NCBI RefSeq assembly: GCF_030283145.1
Contig: NZ_JASNWE010000003.1
Location: forward strand, 744,001 to 808,000
Reading direction: 5' to 3'
Length of the DNA stretch: 64,000 nt
DNA from: Actinomadura xylanilytica
GTDB lineage: Bacteria; Actinomycetota; Actinomycetes; Streptosporangiales; Streptosporangiaceae
A program made the translations under genes and the position numbers. Shown one piece after another: positions 25,252-33,939 of the stretch. Positions within the stretch are counted from its first letter, which is position 1. Every line of letters starts with the position of its first letter. Under the pieces are notes generated by a model. It ran no database searches, was not told where the DNA came from, and worked only from the letters and a program-made list of their open reading frames with translations.

Positions 25252-26016
25252 ATGGCCCTCCCCTCCCGCCGGGCCGCCGCACCGGCCCTCCTCGGCGCTC
25301 TCGCCCTCGCCCTCGGATCCGTGTTCGCCCCCGCCTCCTCCTCCGCCGCCGCCGTCATCGGCGGCGGCCCCGCGGCCCCCGCCCCCTGGCTGGCGGCCAT
25401 CGGGTCCCCGCTGTTCTTCGTCCGGCCCGCCGGCCAGTTCTGCGGCGGCGCGCTGATCGCCCGCGACCGGGTCCTCACCGCCGCGCACTGCGTGACGCTG
25501 TTCCGCGACCTGCCCGGCCTGCTGTCGGCCACCTTCGGCCGCGCCGACCTCGGCGGGAGGGACGGCGAGACGGCCCGGGTCCGGTCGGTGCGGATCCATC
25601 CCGGGTACCGCGAGACGCGCTTCAAGGACGAGACCGTCGGGCACCACGACCTCGCCGTGCTGACCCTGGACCGCGAGGTCGGACGGGCGCCCGTCGCGCT
25701 CGGCGCCCCCGGTGGCGCGAGCACCGGCCGGGTCCTCGGCTGGGGCACCACCTCCGAGAGCGACCTGTTCAACACCCGGCTGCGCGCCGCGGACGTCCCC
25801 CTGCCCGGCGGCGCCGCCTGCGCCCGCGCGTACGGCGGGTCGTTCGACGCCGACGACATGCTGTGCGCCGGATCCCCCAAGGCCGACACCTGCCAGTTCG
25901 ACAGCGGCGGGCCGCTGCTGGCGAACGGCCGCCTCGTCGCGCTCACCTCCTGGGCGTACGGCTGCGCCCGGCCCGGCTACCCCGGCGTGTACGCGCGCGT
26001 TGCCTCGCTGCCCTGA
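25252..26016 (+). CDS. Secreted trypsin-like serine protease (S1 family)
   Basis: 254 residues. A Sec signal peptide (A-L-L-G-A-L-A-L-A-L-G-S ending near S-S-A-A-A) is followed by V-I-G-G-G-P, the position of the activated trypsin N-terminus. Catalytic triad: His79 (L-T-A-A-H-C), Asp133 (H-H-D-L-A-V-L) and Ser218 (D-S-G-G-P). The residue six before the Ser is Asp, as in trypsins, so Arg/Lys specificity is expected. The position before D-S-G-G-P that normally holds oxyanion-hole Gly193 is Phe216 (C-Q-F-D-S-G-G-P), an unusual substitution. Cysteines for three disulfides are present. Confidence 0.93.
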   Translation: MALPSRRAAAPALLGALALALGSVFAPASSSAAAVIGGGPAAPAPWLAAIGSPLFFVRPAGQFCGGALIARDRVLTAAHCVTLFRDLPGLLSATFGRADLGGRDGETARVRSVRIHPGYRETRFKDETVGHHDLAVLTLDREVGRAPVALGAPGGASTGRVLGWGTTSESDLFNTRLRAADVPLPGGAACARAYGGSFDADDMLCAGSPKADTCQFDSGGPLLANGRLVALTSWAYGCARPGYPGVYARVASLP

Positions 26017-26034
26017 CCAGGAGATGCTGGCCTG

Positions 26035-26964
26035 ATGAAGATCCTGGTCACGGGTGCGGCGGGCTATGTCGGATATGCGGTCGCGCGGCGCCTGGCCGCC
26101 GCCGGGCACGAGACGAGCGGCCTGGTCCGCGACGCCGGGCGGCCCCTGCCGCCGGGGGTGCGGCCGGTCATCGGCGACCTGCTCGACGCGGCCGGGCTCG
26201 GTGCCGTCCTCGGCGGCCCCTATGACGCGGTGTGCCACCTGGCCGCGCTGACCCGGGTCCGCGAGTCGTTCGCCGAGCCGCTGCGGTTCTTCACCGCCAA
26301 CGTGCAGGGAACGGTCAACCTCCTGGAGTCCCTCCCCACCGGGACCCGCCTGGTGTACGGGTCGACCGCCGCGGTGTACGGCGCGCCCGCGCGGCAGCCG
26401 ATCCCCGAGACCGAGACGGCCGCGCCCACCAGCCCGTACGGCGCGTCCAAGCTCGCCGCCGAGCAGGCCGTCCGCTTCCACGCCGGCACCGGCGCGATCG
26501 GGGCCGTCGTGCTGCGCGCCTTCAACGTCGCGGGCTCGGTCGACGGCCGTCCCGACCCCGACCTCACCCGGCTCATCCCGAAGGCCCTCGCCGTCGCCGC
26601 CGGCCGCGCCCCGCACCTGGAGGTCAACGGGGACGGCACGGCGGTCCGCGAGTACCTGCACGTCGACGACCTCGCCGCCGCGCACGTCCGCGCCCTGGAG
26701 AGCACGGCGGTGCGGCCCGGCGAGGAGCGGGTCTACAACGTCGGCACCGGCCGGGGCGCCTCCGTGGCCGAGGTCGTGGCCGCGGTCGAGCTGGCCACCG
26801 GACGCGCGGTCCCGGTCGTCCGCAGGCCGCCGCGGCCCGAACCGCCGCTGCTGGTCTGCGACGCCCGCGCGATCCGCCGCGACCTCGGCTGGCGGCCGGA
26901 GCGGTCCGGCCTTCCGGAGATCATCGCGGACGCGTGGTCCGCCCTGCCCCGCGAAGGTGGATAA
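26035..26964 (+). CDS. NAD-dependent epimerase/dehydratase (GalE-like)
   Basis: 309 residues. Extended SDR features: N-terminal T-G-A-A-G-Y-V-G, H-L-A-A-L-T-R-V-R-E-S, the catalytic Y-G-A-S-K with upstream S-T-A-A-V-Y-G, and a C-terminal sugar-nucleotide part with N-G-D-G-T-A-V-R-E-Y-L-H-V-D-D and Y-N-V-G-T-G. These point to UDP-glucose 4-epimerase-type enzymes acting on nucleotide sugars. An AGGAG lies about 10 bases upstream. A sugar substrate is likely, but neighbours (protease, GroES-like) give no pathway. Confidence 0.88.
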   Translation: MKILVTGAAGYVGYAVARRLAAAGHETSGLVRDAGRPLPPGVRPVIGDLLDAAGLGAVLGGPYDAVCHLAALTRVRESFAEPLRFFTANVQGTVNLLESLPTGTRLVYGSTAAVYGAPARQPIPETETAAPTSPYGASKLAAEQAVRFHAGTGAIGAVVLRAFNVAGSVDGRPDPDLTRLIPKALAVAAGRAPHLEVNGDGTAVREYLHVDDLAAAHVRALESTAVRPGEERVYNVGTGRGASVAEVVAAVELATGRAVPVVRRPPRPEPPLLVCDARAIRRDLGWRPERSGLPEIIADAWSALPREGG

Positions 26965-26967
26965 ACT
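26962..26967 (+). promoter_or_regulatory. Leaderless promoter -10 of the GroES-like gene
   Basis: TAAACT ends 6 bases before the GTG at 26974, overlapping the stop of the epimerase gene. There is no Shine-Dalgarno sequence between them, which fits a leaderless transcript. Confidence 0.45.
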
Positions 26968-26973
26968 CCCAGC

Positions 26974-27294
26974 GTGTCCGAGGCCAAGTTCGAAGTCCAG
27001 ATGCTGCACGACCGGGTCATGATCAAGGCCGACAAGGACGGTGGCGAGCGGCGCAGCACCGGCGGGATCGTCATCCCCGCGACCGTCGAGGAGTCCAACC
27101 GCCTCGTCTGGGGCGAGGTCTGCGGCGTCGGCCACCACGCGCGCACGGTCAAGGTCGGCGACCGGGTGCTGTTCCACCCCGAGGAGCAGTACGAGGTCGA
27201 AATCCAGGGCGAGAACTATCTCGTCATGCGCGAGCGCGACCTGCACGCCATCGCCAGCGAGCGCCCCGAGCACGGCACCGGCCTCTACCTGTAG
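26974..27294 (+). CDS. Lone GroES/Cpn10-like co-chaperonin
   Basis: 106 residues matching the Cpn10 fold: M-L-H-D-R-V-M-I-K at the start, a mobile-loop region R-R-S-T-G-G-I-V-I-P, G-D-R-V-L-F-H-P and N-Y-L-V-M-R-E-R-D-L at the end. No groEL gene follows; the canonical groES-groEL pair must lie elsewhere. A long C-terminal tail (about 15 residues) differs from classical GroES. It may cap a specific chaperonin or serve another role. Start GTG, probably leaderless. Family certain, partner unknown. Confidence 0.88.
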   Translation: MSEAKFEVQMLHDRVMIKADKDGGERRSTGGIVIPATVEESNRLVWGEVCGVGHHARTVKVGDRVLFHPEEQYEVEIQGENYLVMRERDLHAIASERPEHGTGLYL

Positions 27295-27309
27295 CCGCCC
27301 GTCCTCACG

Positions 27310-27328
27310 GCCCGCGGTGCCCGCGGGC
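27310..27328 (+). terminator. Hairpin after the GroES-like gene
   Basis: GCCCGCGG (27310-27317) and CCGCGGGC (27321-27328) form an 8-bp stem with a 3-base loop, 15 bp after the stop codon. No T-run. Confidence 0.4.
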
Positions 27329-27462
27329 GCCGCCGTCCGCGGGCGCCGCGGCGGATGCCGACGATCGCGGACGGCTCACCCCGGATCGGCACTCTGTGAT
27401 CAACGATCCACTAATGTAGGTCTTCCTCGACCCACCTCCCGCTCCCAGTCGAGGGGACGACC

Positions 27463-28242
27463 ATGACAGAACGCGATGCGCCGGATCTCGGTTTCGGCAG
27501 TCCCGCCGCCTCCCGGATCTACGATTTCTCCCTGGGCGGCAAGGACAACTACGGGCCCGACCGCGAGGCGGCCATCCGCGCGTTCCAGACGTTCCCCGCC
27601 GCCCGGCTGCTGCCCCGCGAGAACCGCAAGTTCATGCGCCGCGCCGTCCGGCACCTGGTGGACGCCGGTATCACCCAGTTCCTCGACATCGGCTGCGGCC
27701 TGCCCGGCAAGGGCAACGTGCACCAGGTCGCCGCGGACGCCGACGTCGTCTACGTCGACCACGACCCCGTCGCCGTCGTGCACTACCAGGCGCTGCTGCA
27801 CGCGGTGCCGCGGGCCACCGCCGTGCGCGCCGACGCGCGGCGGCCCCACGAGATCCTCGCCCACCCCGAGGTCACCGCCCTCATCGACTTCGGCCGGCCC
27901 GTCGCCGTCCTGATGACGGCCGTGCTCGACCTGATCACCGACGCGGACGACCCGGAGGCCACCGTCCGCGCGTTCCGCGACGCGATGGCGCCCGGCGGGC
28001 ACCTGGTCGTGTGCGACCTGACCGATGCGGTGATCACTCCCGCGGAGCGCGACACCGCCGCCGAGCTGGTCCGGGCGAACGGGGTCGCGGTCTCGCTGCG
28101 GCCCCCCGCACGCATCGCCGGCTACTTCGACGGCTTCGAGCTCCTCGAACCCGGCCTGGTGAACGCCCCCGAATGGCGCCCCGACCGCCCGCACGAGCCC
28201 GCGTCCGGCTGGCTCCTGGCGGGCGTCGGCCGCAAGCCGTAG
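27463..28242 (+). CDS. SAM-dependent methyltransferase (PF04672/DUF574 family)
   Basis: 259 residues with the diagnostic N-terminal I-Y-D-F-S-L-G-G-K-D-N-Y, followed by R-E-N-R-K-F-M-R-R-A-V, the SAM site F-L-D-I-G-C-G-L-P-G-K-G-N-V-H, and V-Y-V-D-H-D-P-V-A-V. This family is strongly expanded in actinomycetes and most members have no known substrate. A TAATGT at 27412-27417 could be a -10 element, but no convincing -35 goes with it. It converges on sbcC with 19 bp between the stops. No pathway context. Confidence 0.93.
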   Translation: MTERDAPDLGFGSPAASRIYDFSLGGKDNYGPDREAAIRAFQTFPAARLLPRENRKFMRRAVRHLVDAGITQFLDIGCGLPGKGNVHQVAADADVVYVDHDPVAVVHYQALLHAVPRATAVRADARRPHEILAHPEVTALIDFGRPVAVLMTAVLDLITDADDPEATVRAFRDAMAPGGHLVVCDLTDAVITPAERDTAAELVRANGVAVSLRPPARIAGYFDGFELLEPGLVNAPEWRPDRPHEPASGWLLAGVGRKP

Positions 28243-28261
28243 AGGGCGGGCGGGCCGCCGG

Positions 28262-31200
28262 TCAGACGGCGACCGTGGCGGTCGAGCCCGCGCGCTGCTT
28301 GGTGATCCGGAGCTGGGCCGGGATGCGGGCGCGCAGCTCGGCGACGTGGCTGACGATGCCGACGGCGCGACCGCCGTCGCGGAGGGCGTCCAGGACGTCC
28401 ATGACCTCGTCGAGGGTCTCCTCGTCGAGGGTGCCGAAGCCCTCGTCCACGAACAGGGTGTTGATCTCGGTGCCGCCCGCCTCGGCGGTGACGACGTCGG
28501 CGAGGCCGAGGGCCAGGGCCAGCGAGGTGATGAACGACTCGCCGCCGGACAGCGTGACCGGGTCGCGGTCGAGGCCGGTCCAGGCGTCGGCGACGCGCAG
28601 GCCGAGTCCGCCGCCGCCCTTGCTGCGGTCGCCGGCGGCCTTGTCGGTGGTGTGGACGAGCGCGTAGCGCTTGGCCGACATCCGGTCGAGGCGGTCGTTG
28701 GCGGCGGCCACGACCTGCTCGAGCCGGGCGGCCAGCACGTAGGCCGACAGCGACATGTCGCGGCGGTTGCCGGTGGACTTGCCGGAGGCCAGGCCCGCCA
28801 TCCGCTCGGCGACCTCGTGCCGTTCGGCGGCCGGACGCCACGCGGCCACGGCGGCGGCCAGGCGCGCGCGGTGGTCGGCGAGGCGGTCGCAGCGCTGCCG
28901 GGCGCGGTCGGCGGCCGAGGCGGCGGCGGTGTGCGCCGACTCGGCGGAGTCGAGCGCGGCCTGGAGGGACGGCAGGTCGGGGGCGGGTTCGGCGGCGGCG
29001 GCGCGCAGCGCCGGGTCGGCGAGGAGGTCGCGGATCGCGGCCTCCTCGTCGTCGAAGCGGCGGATCCGGTCGCGCAGGACGGCCTGGTCCTCGTCGGACA
29101 GCTCGGCCGCGAGCACCTCGTCGGGAGAGCGGAAGCCCTCGTCGCGGGCGGCCTTGGCCGCGCGGTCGCGGGCGCCCGCGAGCTCCTCGGCGGCGCGCTC
29201 GGCCAGCCGGAGCGCGTCGGCGGCGTCCGCGAGCGCGGCGGCCTCGCCGACGAGGCGGTCGACGCGGGCCTCCAGCGTCGGGTCGTCGCCGCGGGCCCGG
29301 TCGAGCTCGGCGCTGAGCCGGTCGCGCTCGGCGAGCAGCGGGCCGTCACCGGCGCGGAGCCCGGCGAGCTCCCGGACGAGCCGGTCGCGCCGGTCGCGGG
29401 TCTCGTCGAGCTCGCGCTGGGCGCGGTGGAGGGCGCCTTCCAGCTCCACCGCCTCGGCGGCCCTGGCGTCGACGGCGGCGAGGGCCTGCTTCGCCGCGGC
29501 GAGCTCGTCGCCGAGCGCGGCGGGCGTCAGGTCGCGGGCGATCTCCACCAGGGCGTCGCGCTCGGCACGGCGCCTCTCGACCTCGGACGCCGCGGTCTCG
29601 CGCGCGGCCTGGGCCCGCTCGTACGCGGCCTGGGCGCGTTCGACCCCCTCCTCGGTGGGGACGTCGGCGAGGGACGCGCCGGGCGCGGGATGCTCGCGGG
29701 ACCCGCAGACGCGGCACGGCTCGCCGTCGGCCAGCTCGGCCGCGAGGACCGCGGCCATGCCGTCGAGCCGGGCCTGCCGCAAGTCCTGCACGCGGTCGCG
29801 GGCTCGCTGGGCCGCGTCGATGGCGGCGCTGCGCGCTTCATCGGCGGCGGCGAGCAGCCCTTCGACGCGGTCGCGGCGGCGGGCCGCGTCGAGGCGGTGG
29901 GCGATCTCGGTCACGGCGGCCTCGGCGCCCTGCCGTCCGGCGGACGCGAGCCTGGCCTCGTCAAGCGCGGCGCGGTGGGCCTCGACCCGGGCGGGCAGCT
30001 CGGCGACGGCGGCGGTGAGCCGCGCCTCCTCGGGGGCGGCCCGCTCGACGCGGCGGGCGTTGACCGCGCGGTCGGCGTCGATCTGCCGGAGCCGGGCGAC
30101 GTCGCCGCGCCTGGCGTCGAGGGCGGCGGCCTCCTCGCGGCGGGCGCTCTCGGACTTGGCCAGGACGTCCCACGCGGCGTTCGGCGTGACCAGGGCGTTG
30201 ACCTGCGCGCGGGCGTAGTCGGCGCGGCGGCGCGTCTCGGCGGCCCGGCCCGCCCGCTCGGCCGCGTGGCGGACCGGCGAGGCGGCCCGGTCGGCGCGGG
30301 CCGCGGTGTCGAGCCGGGACGTGAGGTCGGACCGCTCTTCGGCGTGCTCGCGGAGCATGGCCCGGCGCGCGAGCGCCCCGGCGTGCCTGCGCTGCCGTTC
30401 GGCGAGGTCGGCGCCGCGCTGGGCGGCGGACCGGGCGGCGGTCAACGTGGCGGCGACCTCGGCCCGCAGGTCCTCGACGATGGCGCGGACGGCGTCGTGC
30501 CCGGCCGCGAGCTCGGTCGCCCAGGCGGGGAGCGTCTCGACCGGTTCGAGGAGCGGCTCGCCCTGCCGCGGCTCGGGGACGAGGCGCCGACCGTGCGGCG
30601 GGCGGGCGCCGGTGGTCTCGGCGATCGCCTCGGCGATGGACGCCGCGGCCCCGCTCAGCTCGGCGGCCTCGCGGCGGGTGGCGGCGCGGCGGTCGGCGAG
30701 CCACTTCTCGACCTGGGTGAAGACCTCGGTGGCGAACAGCCGCTCCAGCACCTTGCGCCGCTCGTCGGCGCCGGCCCGCAGGAACCCGGCGAACTCGCCC
30801 TGCGGCAGCAGCGCGACCTGGCAGAACTGGGTGGGGTTCATGCCGAGCAGCCGGGAGATCAGGTCGCCCGCCTCGTCCAGCCGGGTGGACAGCCCGACCC
30901 AGCCGCCCGGCTCGCGCTCCTCGAGGACGACCCTGGCCTTCTCGGTGGTGACGCCGGACCCGCGCAGCTTGGGCCGGTCCCAGGCGGGCGAGCGGGACAC
31001 CCGCAGGCGGCGGCCCCGGATGGTGGTCTCCAGCACCACGCGCGGGCCGAGCCCGTCCGGCGCGTGGTCGCTGCGCAGCCCCTTGACCGCGTTGCGGGCG
31101 CCGGGGACCTGGCCGTAGAGCGCGAAGCACACGGCGTCGAGCACGCTGGTCTTGCCCGCGCCGGTGCGGCCCTGGATGAGGAACAGCCCGGCGTCGGAGA

Positions 31201-31273
31201 GCGCGTCGAAGTCGATCTCCTCGGTGCCGGAGAACGGGCCGAACGCGGTGATCTCCAGGCGGTGCAGCCTCAC
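28262..31273 (-). CDS. sbcC: Exonuclease subunit SbcC
   Basis: 1003 residues. N-terminal Rad50-type ATPase half: F-G-P-F-S-G-T-E and Walker A G-R-T-G-A-G-K-T-S. The C-terminal half has the ABC signature L-S-G-G-E-S and Walker B L-F-V-D-E-G-F-G-T-L-D. Two long Ala/Arg/Glu coiled coils flank the zinc-hook C-R-V-C (Cys520, Cys523). Together with SbcD it forms a complex that opens hairpins and processes DNA ends. The start is GTG, 22 bp after the sbcD stop, so the two form an operon in the usual order. Confidence 0.96.
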   Translation of the reverse strand: MRLHRLEITAFGPFSGTEEIDFDALSDAGLFLIQGRTGAGKTSVLDAVCFALYGQVPGARNAVKGLRSDHAPDGLGPRVVLETTIRGRRLRVSRSPAWDRPKLRGSGVTTEKARVVLEEREPGGWVGLSTRLDEAGDLISRLLGMNPTQFCQVALLPQGEFAGFLRAGADERRKVLERLFATEVFTQVEKWLADRRAATRREAAELSGAAASIAEAIAETTGARPPHGRRLVPEPRQGEPLLEPVETLPAWATELAAGHDAVRAIVEDLRAEVAATLTAARSAAQRGADLAERQRRHAGALARRAMLREHAEERSDLTSRLDTAARADRAASPVRHAAERAGRAAETRRRADYARAQVNALVTPNAAWDVLAKSESARREEAAALDARRGDVARLRQIDADRAVNARRVERAAPEEARLTAAVAELPARVEAHRAALDEARLASAGRQGAEAAVTEIAHRLDAARRRDRVEGLLAAADEARSAAIDAAQRARDRVQDLRQARLDGMAAVLAAELADGEPCRVCGSREHPAPGASLADVPTEEGVERAQAAYERAQAARETAASEVERRRAERDALVEIARDLTPAALGDELAAAKQALAAVDARAAEAVELEGALHRAQRELDETRDRRDRLVRELAGLRAGDGPLLAERDRLSAELDRARGDDPTLEARVDRLVGEAAALADAADALRLAERAAEELAGARDRAAKAARDEGFRSPDEVLAAELSDEDQAVLRDRIRRFDDEEAAIRDLLADPALRAAAAEPAPDLPSLQAALDSAESAHTAAASAADRARQRCDRLADHRARLAAAVAAWRPAAERHEVAERMAGLASGKSTGNRRDMSLSAYVLAARLEQVVAAANDRLDRMSAKRYALVHTTDKAAGDRSKGGGGLGLRVADAWTGLDRDPVTLSGGESFITSLALALGLADVVTAEAGGTEINTLFVDEGFGTLDEETLDEVMDVLDALRDGGRAVGIVSHVAELRARIPAQLRITKQRAGSTATVAV

Positions 31274-31295
31274 GCGGCGCCCTCCGTCAGGTCGC

Positions 31296-32429
31296 TCACG
31301 CCATGGCCTCCTTGTGCCGGCAGCTCTGGAACGCCTCGCGCAGCAGGTCGCGCTCGGCCGGGGACGCCGGGCCGCCGGTCACCTCGGCGACGAAGTCGCC
31401 GGCGATGTCGATCTCGGGCCGTCCGGTGACCCGCTCGGACCAGGTGCGGGCGCTCGCGGCCCGCTCGTTCTCGGGCCGGAAGCCGAGCACCAGGGCGTGC
31501 GGGAAGCGGCGGCGGAGCCGTTCCATCGCCGCGGCCGGACGGTCCGGATCGGTGAGCGTGATCTGCAACCAGTGGTCTTCGTGGCGGTCGTGCTCGGCGC
31601 TCGTGAGCAGGTCGTCCAGCCGCCCCGCGACGCGGGCCAGGCGGCGCGGCACCGGCGCCTCGACGAACTCGGCGCCGATCCCGCCCTCGCGCAGGTCGAT
31701 CAGCCACGACCCCTTGGTGTGGTGCTCCTCGGAGAAGGAGTAGGCGATCGGCGAGCCGGAGTAGCGGATCCGCTCGGTCATCCGCTGCCGCCCGTGCAGG
31801 TGCCCGAGGGCCGCGTAGTCGATCCCGTCGAACACCCCGGCCGGGACGTTCGAGGCGCCGCCGACGGAGATGTCGCGCTCGCTGTCGCTGGCCTCTCCCC
31901 CGGTGACGAACGCGTGGGCCAGCACCACCGACCGGGTGCCCGGGCCGCGCTCGGCGGCGTCGGCGCGGACGCGGCGCATCGCCTCGGTCAGGACGGCCGC
32001 GTGGCTGCGCTCGGGCAGCTCCCAGTCGTGCCGGACCAGCTCGGGCTCCAGGTAGGGGACGCCGTAGATCGCGGCGTCGCCGACCAGGACCGGCTCGCCC
32101 ACCCGCGCCAGGTCGGTGCGCAGGTGCACGCCCGCCTCGTCCATCAGCGCCGACCCGAATCCGAGCCGGTGCGCCGAGTCGTGGTTGCCCGCGATCAGCA
32201 CCACCCGGGTGTGCGCGGCGAGGCGCTCGAGCGCGGCGTTGCAGAGCCGGACGGCGTCGACGGCGGGCAGCGCCCGGTCGTAGACGTCGCCGGAGATCAG
32301 CACGCAGTCGACCCGCTCGGCTTGGACGGTCTCGACCAGGTGGTCGACGAAGCCGGCCTGGGCCGACAGGAGGTCCTCGCGGTGGAAGGAGCGGCCGAGA
32401 TGCCAGTCGGAGGTGTGCAGGATTCGCAT
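31296..32429 (-). CDS. sbcD: Exonuclease subunit SbcD
   Basis: 377 residues from ATG 32429; a longer open frame to 32492 is rejected because M-R-I-L-H-T-S-D-W-H-L-G is the standard N-terminus. Metallophosphoesterase motifs: S-D-W-H-L-G, G-D-V-Y-D-R, A-G-N-H-D-S, and G-H-L-H-G-R coordinate two Mn2+ ions. The C-terminal domain (about 280-377) contacts SbcC. It supplies the nuclease activity of the SbcCD (Mre11-Rad50 type) complex. It is the first gene of the operon. Confidence 0.96.
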   Translation of the reverse strand: MRILHTSDWHLGRSFHREDLLSAQAGFVDHLVETVQAERVDCVLISGDVYDRALPAVDAVRLCNAALERLAAHTRVVLIAGNHDSAHRLGFGSALMDEAGVHLRTDLARVGEPVLVGDAAIYGVPYLEPELVRHDWELPERSHAAVLTEAMRRVRADAAERGPGTRSVVLAHAFVTGGEASDSERDISVGGASNVPAGVFDGIDYAALGHLHGRQRMTERIRYSGSPIAYSFSEEHHTKGSWLIDLREGGIGAEFVEAPVPRRLARVAGRLDDLLTSAEHDRHEDHWLQITLTDPDRPAAAMERLRRRFPHALVLGFRPENERAASARTWSERVTGRPEIDIAGDFVAEVTGGPASPAERDLLREAFQSCRHKEAMA

Positions 32430-32581
32430 GACGGAAGCCACCCTAGGGACCCCCTCCGACACATCCGGCGCAGAAACGCCGAGTCGCCACAAAGGATCTC
32501 TCGAACCCGCCGCGGACGCCCGCCGGAGCCGGTCCGCGGCCCGGTGCCCGGACGGGCGGGACGGCGCCGTGCCGATGCCCC

Positions 32582-32587
32582 TAAAGT
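32582..32587 (+). promoter_or_regulatory. Leaderless promoter -10 of the RibD-reductase gene
   Basis: TAAAGT ends 6 bases before GTG 32594, with no Shine-Dalgarno sequence. Same spacing as before the protease and GroES-like genes. Confidence 0.45.
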
Positions 32588-32593
32588 GGCGGC

Positions 32594-33280
32594 GTGAGCG
32601 AGCGTCCCTATGTGCTGCTGAGCTGCGCGATGTCGGTGGACGGCTACATCGACGACGCGACCCCCGAGCGGCTGCGGCTGTCCAGTCCCGCCGACTTCGA
32701 CCGAGTGGACGGGGTGCGCGCGGCGTGCGACGCGATCCTCGTCGGGGCGGGCACCGTGCGCGCCGACGACCCGAGGCTGCTGCTGCGCTCGCCGGCTCGG
32801 CGCGAGCGGCGGATCGCGCGCGGGCAGCCCGGCGACCCGGCGAAGGTGACGCTGACCTGGAGCGGCGACCTCGATCCCGAGGCGAGGTTCTTCACCACGG
32901 GCGAGGCGCGCAAGCTCGTCTACACCCTCCCCGGCACCGCGGCGGGGCTGGCGGCCCGGCTAGGCGACCGGGCCGAGGTGGTCGACGCGGGCGACCCGGT
33001 GAGCCTGCCCGCCGTGCTCGCCGACCTGTCCGCGCGGAGCGTCCGGCGGCTGATGGTCGAGGGCGGCGGCGGCATGCACACCCGGTTCCTGACCGCCGGC
33101 CTGGTCGACGAGCTGCACCTGGTCGTGGCGCCGTTCTTCATCGGCGACCCGTCGGCGCCGCGCTTCGTCGGCCCGGGGGTGTTCCCGCAGAGCCCGGAGC
33201 GGCCGATGCGGCTGGACGAGGCGACCCGGATCGGCGACCTGGTGCTGCTGCGCTACCTGGCCGGCGGCGCGCGTGGATGA
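32594..33280 (+). CDS. RibD C-terminal-type pyrimidine reductase
   Basis: 228 residues of the RibD C-terminal/DHFR-like fold: L-S-C-A-M-S-V-D-G-Y-I-D, I-L-V-G-A-G-T-V-R-A-D-D-P, and M-V-E-G-G-G-G-M-H-T-R-F-L. In riboflavin synthesis this domain reduces the ribosyl group of 5-amino-6-ribosylaminouracil phosphate with NADPH; stand-alone members also serve in antibiotic and other pathways. The next gene encodes the matching deaminase domain and overlaps by eight bases, so the two RibD activities are present as separate proteins in reverse order. No other rib gene is visible in the window. Confidence 0.88.
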   Translation: MSERPYVLLSCAMSVDGYIDDATPERLRLSSPADFDRVDGVRAACDAILVGAGTVRADDPRLLLRSPARRERRIARGQPGDPAKVTLTWSGDLDPEARFFTTGEARKLVYTLPGTAAGLAARLGDRAEVVDAGDPVSLPAVLADLSARSVRRLMVEGGGGMHTRFLTAGLVDELHLVVAPFFIGDPSAPRFVGPGVFPQSPERPMRLDEATRIGDLVLLRYLAGGARG

Positions 33281-33785
33281 CCTGGGCTGGCTGGACCTGG
33301 CGTGCGACCTCGCGCGGCTGTGCCCGCCGTCGGAGACGGCGTTCTCGGTCGGCGCGGTGATCGTCGGCCCGGACGGCCGCGAGATCGCGCGCGGGTTCTC
33401 CCGGGAGCGCGACCCACGCGACCACGCCGAGGAGTCCGCCCTGGCCAAGGCGCCCGAGCGGGTGCCCGGCGCCACCGTCTACAGCTCGCTCGAGCCGTGC
33501 GACCGGCGCGGGTCGCGCCCGCGCGGCTGCGCCGAGCTGGTCATCGCGGCGGGCGCGGCGCGGGTGGTGTTCGCCTGGCGCGAGCCGTCGCTGTTCGTCG
33601 AGGGGACGGGCGCCGAACGGCTGCTGGCGGCGGGCCTCGAGGTCGTCGAGCTGCCCGTGCTGGCGCGGCGGGCCCGCGAGCCCAACGCCCACCTGGTCGA
33701 CCGTCCAGACAGTCCGGACCGTCCGGACCGCCCGGACCTGCTTGATCACCCGGATCGTCCGGACCGTCTGGGGCCGGGCGGCTAG
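33273..33785 (+). CDS. RibD N-terminal-type (CDA-fold) deaminase
   Basis: 170 residues from GTG 33273. Zinc-dependent deaminase motifs: H-A-E-E (His51, Glu53) and P-C-D-R-R-G-S-R-P-R-G-C (Cys76, Cys86), the pattern of RibD and dCMP-type deaminases. The last 30 residues are repeats of D-R-P-D/D-H-P-D, built on a GTCCGGACC DNA repeat, probably a recent slippage-derived tail. The gene overlaps the reductase gene by 8 bp, implying translational coupling and a joint pathway. Substrate is likely a pyrimidine intermediate; riboflavin synthesis or a related side route are both possible. Confidence 0.85.
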   Translation: MDDLGWLDLACDLARLCPPSETAFSVGAVIVGPDGREIARGFSRERDPRDHAEESALAKAPERVPGATVYSSLEPCDRRGSRPRGCAELVIAAGAARVVFAWREPSLFVEGTGAERLLAAGLEVVELPVLARRAREPNAHLVDRPDSPDRPDRPDLLDHPDRPDRLGPGG

Positions 33786-33816
33786 CCGGAGCGGGGCGGT
33801 GCGGGCGGCGGGCCGT

Positions 33817-33832
33817 TGAGACTCACGTCTCA
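33817..33832 (+). promoter_or_regulatory. Inverted repeat upstream of the aldehyde dehydrogenase gene
   Basis: TGAGAC-TCAC-GTCTCA, a perfect 6-bp inverted repeat with 4-base spacer, lies 108 bp before the ATG at 33940, in the 154-bp gap after the deaminase gene. It is operator-like (TetR size) but no regulator is adjacent. Confidence 0.35.
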
Positions 33833-33939
33833 TCACCCTTGCCAATTCCGGGGGGCGCCATGGGATGCTGACAGCCAAGCAAGCATTCGGTCAAAATCAT
33901 CCCGCGACGTCGGGACCCTCGGGCAGGAGGCACAGCAGC

